Below, one piece after another: positions 59,648-64,000 of a stretch of 64,000 nt of DNA. This stretch comes from an uncultured bacterium. Its GTDB lineage: Bacteria; Bacillota; Clostridia; Oscillospirales; Oscillospiraceae. Below the pieces are notes generated by a model, which was not told where the DNA came from, made no database searches, and saw nothing but the letters and a program-made list of their open reading frames with translations. Positions within the stretch are counted from its first letter, which is position 1. Every line of letters begins with the position of its first letter. The position numbers and the translations under genes were made by a program. The stretch covers positions 62,001 to 126,000 of the forward strand of contig CANDCH010000001.1 in NCBI GenBank assembly GCA_947383145.1, given 5' to 3'.

Positions 59648-60751
59648 TCAGCTGGCGGTCAATCGGGCCTCGGGGACGTAGGCCCGGTGGAGAAAGGTGA
59701 CGATCTGGCCCCGGGTGCACACCTGATCGGGGGAGAAGGTGGTGTCGGAGGTGCCGTTGGTGACGCCGTTTTCCACAGCCCAGGCAACGGCGGCAGCGTA
59801 GTCCGCGCCGTCGGGCACGTCGGTGAAGGCGCTCTTGCCCGCGTCAGGCCGGTCAAATGCCGCCCAGATATAGGCCATAGCCTGGGCGCGGGTGCATTTG
59901 GCGTTGGGGTCGAAGCGCCAATTGACCATATCGTAATCCTCAGCCCAGCGCACAGCGTCGGCATAGTACTCGCTGCCGGTCAGTTGAACCGGGCGGGGCG
60001 GGCGTTGCGAACTGGATATAGGCTTGCCTTGGGCCCGCCACAGGAAGGTTAAGATTTGCGCGTGCGTGCAGTCCTGGTTGGGAGAGAAGGTGGTGTCCGA
60101 GGTGCCGTTGGTGATATCCCTTATCACAGCCCAGGACACGGAATCAGTATAGTAGGCGCCCGGCTTTACATCGGCGAAAGAAGTGGAATCCTGGTTCATG
60201 ATTTTCGCGGCGGTGTCACCGTCAAGCCTGAAATCATATATCACGAAACCTAAATGTTCAGGATTAGCGCTGAGGTAATTCTTCTCCCGGGATATTGTCA
60301 GCGTATAGAGATGATTGGAATCGAGGGCGCACTTTTTGTTGGCGACTACGTTTTCGTTGGAAACGACGTCCTTCAAGCTGAAAGAGCAGGATTGGCCGGA
60401 CTTGAGCATAAGGAAATCACTTCCCATTCTGGCGTCAAAGGTGCCGTCCTCGTAAAGGCGGTACTCGTTGTTGCAATGTCCGTCATCCGCTTTGACGTTA
60501 AAATAGACCAAGAGCGTTGAATCATCGGAGGCGGTATTGGTGATGGTCCAGGCTGTGTTTTCCGTCACGATATTATAACTGCCCACTTCACGGTTAATGT
60601 AAAAATCGAAATTTTTTTCGTCACCCTGTCGGACTAACGTATAATCAGATATATCCTCTACATAATTGAGTTTGTCCTCCGCGAACGCCGGAGCAGCCAG
60701 CCCCACGCACAGGGCCAGCGCCAGGAATAATGCCAAAAACCGTTTTTTCAT
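59648..60751 (-). CDS. Secreted protein with C-terminal SLH domains
   Basis: 367 residues from the ATG at 60751 with AAAGGAG upstream; the longer frame to 60997 reads through a terminator hairpin. Signal peptide MKKRFLALFLALALCVGLAA (cut near AFA-ED), a beta-rich domain of about 160 residues of unknown function, then three SLH repeats (about 190-245, 255-305, 312-365; SDTTFSPNQDCTHAQILTFL and SDTTFSPDQVCTRGQIVTFL are near-duplicates). The SLH repeats would hold it at the cell wall. The N-terminal domain may bind a ligand or surface partner. Confidence 0.88.
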   Translation of the reverse strand: MKKRFLALFLALALCVGLAAPAFAEDKLNYVEDISDYTLVRQGDEKNFDFYINREVGSYNIVTENTAWTITNTASDDSTLLVYFNVKADDGHCNNEYRLYEDGTFDARMGSDFLMLKSGQSCSFSLKDVVSNENVVANKKCALDSNHLYTLTISREKNYLSANPEHLGFVIYDFRLDGDTAAKIMNQDSTSFADVKPGAYYTDSVSWAVIRDITNGTSDTTFSPNQDCTHAQILTFLWRAQGKPISSSQRPPRPVQLTGSEYYADAVRWAEDYDMVNWRFDPNAKCTRAQAMAYIWAAFDRPDAGKSAFTDVPDGADYAAAVAWAVENGVTNGTSDTTFSPDQVCTRGQIVTFLHRAYVPEARLTAS

Positions 60752-61161
60752 ACTCTTTTCTCCTTTACGATGTATTCCGGCAGACTGCCCGGAGCGGGGC
60801 CCTTCCCCGCCCCGGCGGTCCGCCGGAAACATAAAAAACGGTGCCGAGTTTGGATAACTCAACACCGCTTTGAAAAAATCAACGCGAACACAAGGCTTAT
60901 CGCCCCTTTCCCGCCTTGCTATTCCGGGGGAAAACGGATATAATAAGCCCGTGGTGCGATTCAAAATCGCTGTGTTGAGTGGTACGGTCACTCGCACAGG
61001 GCCATGGGGTGCGCCAACACCCCGTGGCCTGCCGCCTTTTATGCTTCCTATCTGATTTTATCCCATCTGGGGAGGAAATACAAGAGGTTTTTCCAGGAGA
61101 AATCGCTCCCCAGCCGGGACGCCCCGCGCGGCAAGAGCACTCCGGCGCAGGTCCCGGACCC
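60752..61161 (-). other. Leader/intergenic region upstream of the SLH gene
   Basis: 410 bp without a gene. It holds a terminator at 60833-60867 and small hairpins (GCGATT/AATCGC at 60957-60971; CAAGGC/GCCTTG near 60892-60920). No convincing promoter or known riboswitch was found. It could be the 3' end of the GH3 transcript plus the SLH gene's leader. Confidence 0.4.
60833..60867 (-). terminator. Terminator or attenuator upstream of the SLH gene
   Basis: 12-bp stem with two G-U pairs (60839-60850 with 60856-60867), 5-nt loop, six T on the minus strand. It lies 82 bases before the SLH start and 300 bases after the GH3 stop, so it either ends the GH3 message or controls the SLH gene. Confidence 0.7.
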
Positions 61162-64000
61162 CTACGCCCTCTCCTGCCAGGAGCGCACCGCCACAGCGCC
61201 CGCCATGGCCGCCACGGCCAGTCCGGCCAGCACGTCCGCCGCCGTCAGCCACACCAGCCAGGGCGCGGGGGCGTCCTGAATGCGGGAGCCGGGGGCGGCG
61301 CCCTGCATTAAATTGCTGTTGGTCAGGACATAAGAGAGGTTTTTGACGCAGCGGCGCAGCAAATGCCGGGCGGTGGGCGATTGTGTGTCCGTGGGGAGCA
61401 GCTTTACGCCGTAATCGGTGGCGAGAAGGCCGTCGCACCCCGCCCGGAGCAGCTTGTCCAGCTGCGCCCCGTTGCCGTTGAGGTGGATATCGGACAGAAT
61501 AAAGCCCTCGAACCCCCACTCGCCCCGCACCACCTGGGTGAGCAGGGCGTAGCTGGCGGCGGTCCACTCGCCGCCAACTGCGCAGTCCCCCGCCATGATG
61601 AAGCTCCCGGCCCTCATGACGCGTTGGGCGGGACGTCCCTCCGCGTCCACATAGGACACGGTCTTTTCCGCCGTTTTCAGCGCGATCTCAAAGGGCCGCA
61701 GGTAAATCTCCCGCAGGGCCTGCTCGGTGAGCCAGACGGCGGTGTGGGGGTTGCGGTGGGCCTCGGTGTCCATGGGCCCCAGGTGCTTCACCGCGCAGGA
61801 CAGCCCCGCGTCCCCCGCGCCGGACACCACCCGCGCCCCGAACAGTCCGGCCAGCAGCGGGTCCTCGCTGAAATACTCCGAGCACCGCCCGTTGAACGGG
61901 GAGCGGTGCAGGTTGAGCCCCGGGGCGTACCAGCCGTTGATGCCCCGCAGAAGGGCCTCCTGCCCCACCATCTCCCCAAAGGCATAGGCCAGCTCCAGGT
62001 TCCAGGAGGCGGCCAGCACCGGGGGAGCCGGGTAGCCGCACACCCCGTCGATCCAGTTTTTCCCCGACTGGTCGGGGAGGGTGAGGCCCTGGGGCCCGTC
62101 CCGCTCCAGGGACACGGGCTTGCCGATGGCGTCCACCGCGCCGGTCTGATAGGCGCACGCGAACAGGGCCCGCCGCAGCTCCTCCTCATCGGAGTAGGCG
62201 AGCTGGTCCAGCAGGTCGTTCCACATGGGGTCACGGTAGCTCCGGCCCCGCAGATCGGCCAGCACCAGGCCGCCCTCCGCCCCGGCGGCGGGGGCGGACT
62301 CCCGGAAAACGGCGCTGCCCGGCACATTGCCCAGCAGGGGATCGGTTTTATAATCAAATTTCGTGGAATCGCCGGCGGATATCCATTCCTTCACCGCGTC
62401 CGACGCCCATCGGTCCAGCTCGGTGGGGGCGGTGGGCTGAGTGCCCCGCCAGTCCCCGCGGGAGAGGACCGCCGCCCCGCTCACCGGCTGTCCGGACATA
62501 TACGCGTCCAGCTCCGGGAACCGGTTGACCGCCGCCCGCGGCTCCCCCCGCCTGGGATTTTGGCCGTCGTACCAGACCGTGGCGGGCACAAGTATTTCGC
62601 GCAGGTCCAGCACCCTGTGGGAGTCGGCGCGCAGGGAGACGGTATACGTTCCCTCCTCCAGCATATAGCAGCCGGCGGTGCCGTCCCCGTTGTCCCGGGC
62701 GGCGCAGTAGGAGGCCATGTCCTCCAGGGCAAAGCGCACCTCCACGTCCTCATACGCTCCCGGCGCCAGCAGCCCGGTTTTCCCAAAACCGGCCAGCACG
62801 GCGGCGGGCTTCTCTATGCCCAGCCTCCGGTCCAGCCCGGTATAGAGGGCGGTGAAATAGGCCTGCACCACGTCCTTTCCGGCGTATTGGCCGCCGGTGT
62901 TGGTCACCCGGACGGTGAGGCGGACCTCCTCCCCCTGCGCCGAAAACGAGCGGATTTCCTGGCGGAACGCGGTGTAGGACAGTCCGTACCCAAAGGGGTA
63001 AAGCACGCCGTCCTCCCGGCTGTAAAAGTCCGCCGCACCCTCGGCGCAGGCGGTCTCGTAATAGCGGTAGCCCAGGTACACCCCCTCCTCATACTCCCGG
63101 AAGGGGGCGCGGGCCATGTCCTGCCAGCCCCCGGAGGACACCAGGGTGGTAAAGGCGTTCTCGTACAGGAAGCGGGCGCTGCCGTCGTCCTGGTTGGGGA
63201 AGGTGGGGTCGCGCTTGAAGCTGGCCGCCCAGGTGTCGGGCAGGCGGCCGGAGGGGTTCACCCGCCCGGTGAGGATGTCCCCCAGGGAGAGATAGCCCGT
63301 GCTCCCCGCGCCCCCAAGCCACAGAATGGCGGACACGCCGGGGTCGTCCTCCCACACGGAGACCTCCATGGGGGAGGGGCAGGCCAGCACCACCACCACG
63401 GCGGCGCAGGCCCTTTCCGCGTAGGCCACCGTGTCCAGCTCGGCGGCGGTGGGGGCCAGCATATGGGGGGTCGCGTCGTCGTAAACGGCGGTGGACGCGT
63501 CCTGATTTTCTCCGGTCTGCCGGGCGATGAACACCACCCCTACCGTCCCGGCGCAGGAGTCCTCCGTCCCCTGGTACACCGCTGGGGCGAACTCGTACAG
63601 CGCCTGCCCGCCGTCATTCTCCCTCAAGGGGCGGCATACGGCGATCTGCCCGTTTTCCGCCAGCGCTCCCCCGGCCCCCAGGGCCTGGGCGTACCGTCCC
63701 TCCAAATCGGCGTTGACCTGGGAAAAGGCGGCGGACAGGCCCTCCGCCGGGGTGGCCACCTGCCCCTCGCCGCTGCCGATGGCGGAGGAGCCGGTGCCGC
63801 CGTAGAAGGGCAGGGCGTAGCGCAGGCCGAAGGGGGAGACGGCGGCGGACTCCTCCAGGGGGAGCAGGCCGTCGTTTTTCAGCAGAACGGTCCCCTCGCC
63901 GCCGATCCGGCGGGAGAGGGCGGTGGCGGCGGCCAGCGCCTCCCGCCTGCCGCTGTAGCGCTGTTCATAGTAGCAGGCGTCCGGCTGTCCCTGTCCGCCG
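61162..64000 (-). CDS. Glycoside hydrolase family 3 protein with swapped domain order, 5' end outside the window
   Basis: At least 945 residues, with the frame open to the right edge. The visible part starts in the GH3 C-terminal domain (EGTVLLKNDGLLPLE), continues through LACPSPMEVSVWEDDPGVSA, GGAGSTGYLSLGDILTGRVN and DGVLYPFGYGLSYTAFRQEI, and a fibronectin-type III-like domain. Only then comes the (alpha/beta)8 catalytic domain (DGPQGLTLPDQSG; AVKHLGPMDTEAHRN). The nucleophile Asp is in GFILSDIHLNG. A C-terminal membrane helix (WLVWLTAADVLAGLAVAAMA) anchors it. It likely cleaves beta-glucosides or related sugars outside the cell. A GTG at 63759 is an internal codon, not the start. Confidence 0.88.
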   Translation of the reverse strand, partial: GGQGQPDACYYEQRYSGRREALAAATALSRRIGGEGTVLLKNDGLLPLEESAAVSPFGLRYALPFYGGTGSSAIGSGEGQVATPAEGLSAAFSQVNADLEGRYAQALGAGGALAENGQIAVCRPLRENDGGQALYEFAPAVYQGTEDSCAGTVGVVFIARQTGENQDASTAVYDDATPHMLAPTAAELDTVAYAERACAAVVVVLACPSPMEVSVWEDDPGVSAILWLGGAGSTGYLSLGDILTGRVNPSGRLPDTWAASFKRDPTFPNQDDGSARFLYENAFTTLVSSGGWQDMARAPFREYEEGVYLGYRYYETACAEGAADFYSREDGVLYPFGYGLSYTAFRQEIRSFSAQGEEVRLTVRVTNTGGQYAGKDVVQAYFTALYTGLDRRLGIEKPAAVLAGFGKTGLLAPGAYEDVEVRFALEDMASYCAARDNGDGTAGCYMLEEGTYTVSLRADSHRVLDLREILVPATVWYDGQNPRRGEPRAAVNRFPELDAYMSGQPVSGAAVLSRGDWRGTQPTAPTELDRWASDAVKEWISAGDSTKFDYKTDPLLGNVPGSAVFRESAPAAGAEGGLVLADLRGRSYRDPMWNDLLDQLAYSDEEELRRALFACAYQTGAVDAIGKPVSLERDGPQGLTLPDQSGKNWIDGVCGYPAPPVLAASWNLELAYAFGEMVGQEALLRGINGWYAPGLNLHRSPFNGRCSEYFSEDPLLAGLFGARVVSGAGDAGLSCAVKHLGPMDTEAHRNPHTAVWLTEQALREIYLRPFEIALKTAEKTVSYVDAEGRPAQRVMRAGSFIMAGDCAVGGEWTAASYALLTQVVRGEWGFEGFILSDIHLNGNGAQLDKLLRAGCDGLLATDYGVKLLPTDTQSPTARHLLRRCVKNLSYVLTNSNLMQGAAPGSRIQDAPAPWLVWLTAADVLAGLAVAAMAGAVAVRSWQERA

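Noticed and set aside
60752-61000. A cyclic-di-GMP or other known riboswitch before the SLH gene
   Set aside because: No conserved core of any class I know could be found; only a terminator and small hairpins.

Overview
The window looks like a GC-rich, Gram-positive, spore-forming Clostridia, most likely Oscillospiraceae (Flavonifractor, Lawsonibacter or Intestinimonas type). This is inferred from GC-heavy coding sequence with AGGAGG ribosome sites, a germination protease (gpr), three S-layer-homology (SLH) proteins, BlaI/BlaR1, YtrA-type GntR and DUF1836 proteins, a lipoprotein-type OppA, and the absence of any outer-membrane gene. All of it reads as chromosome; no prophage, ICE or CRISPR array is visible.

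Layout. 0-1 kb: the start of a KDPG aldolase gene and its divergent GntR regulator, with an operator on the aldolase promoter. 1-10.7 kb: a minus-strand oligopeptide-uptake operon (oppA-B-C-D-F plus an ApbE-like lipoprotein or membrane protein) behind a consensus promoter and a structured leader of about 310 nt. 10.8-15 kb: blaI and a giant blaR1-like sensor protease. 15-18.7 kb: tRNA-Gly, ilvE, an SDR oxidoreductase and a membrane-spanning XRE regulator. 18.9-22.4 kb: a three-gene amino-acid ligation cassette (ATP-grasp ligase, Asp/Glu racemase, MurE-like ligase). 22.6-27 kb: recJ-relA. 27-28 kb: mntP behind a yybP-ykoY manganese riboswitch. 28-32.5 kb: a MacB-like ATPase and a 1220-residue FtsX permease with long heptad-repeat coiled coils. 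32.7-37.5 kb: a NYN protein, an ECF sigma factor with a zinc-ribbon membrane partner, a WYL regulator and an unknown gene. 37.5-39.3 kb: an ABC-F ATPase behind a leader-peptide attenuator. 39.3-46 kb: repeats, a small XRE gene, canonical murE, a tail-fibre-like gene and a large S-layer protein. 46-52.6 kb: lepA, an XRE regulator with a long leader, pta, an arginase-family gene, rpsT and gpr. 52.6-64 kb: a 139-bp tandem array, yihY, an SLH L,D-transpeptidase, a YtrA-type ABC operon, degV-DUF1836, another SLH protein and a domain-swapped GH3 enzyme running off the edge.

Themes. Cell-envelope work dominates: two MurE-type ligases, racemase, L,D-transpeptidase, three SLH proteins, BlaR1/BlaI and FtsX. 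RNA-level control recurs (oppA leader, manganese riboswitch, ABC-F attenuator, XRE leader). Several repeat families sit exactly at gene 3' ends: a 144-bp GC-rich element supplies the last codons and stop of the first MurE, a 139-bp tandem unit starts at the gpr stop codon, a MITE-like element follows the ftsX stop, and the lepA tail is duplicated. The strongest candidates for an undescribed system are the racemase/ATP-grasp/MurE-like cassette, whose MurE lacks the DNPR motif kept by its paralog in the same window, and the 144/139-bp repeat family.

All gene calls rest on reading the translated sequence; no database search was possible.
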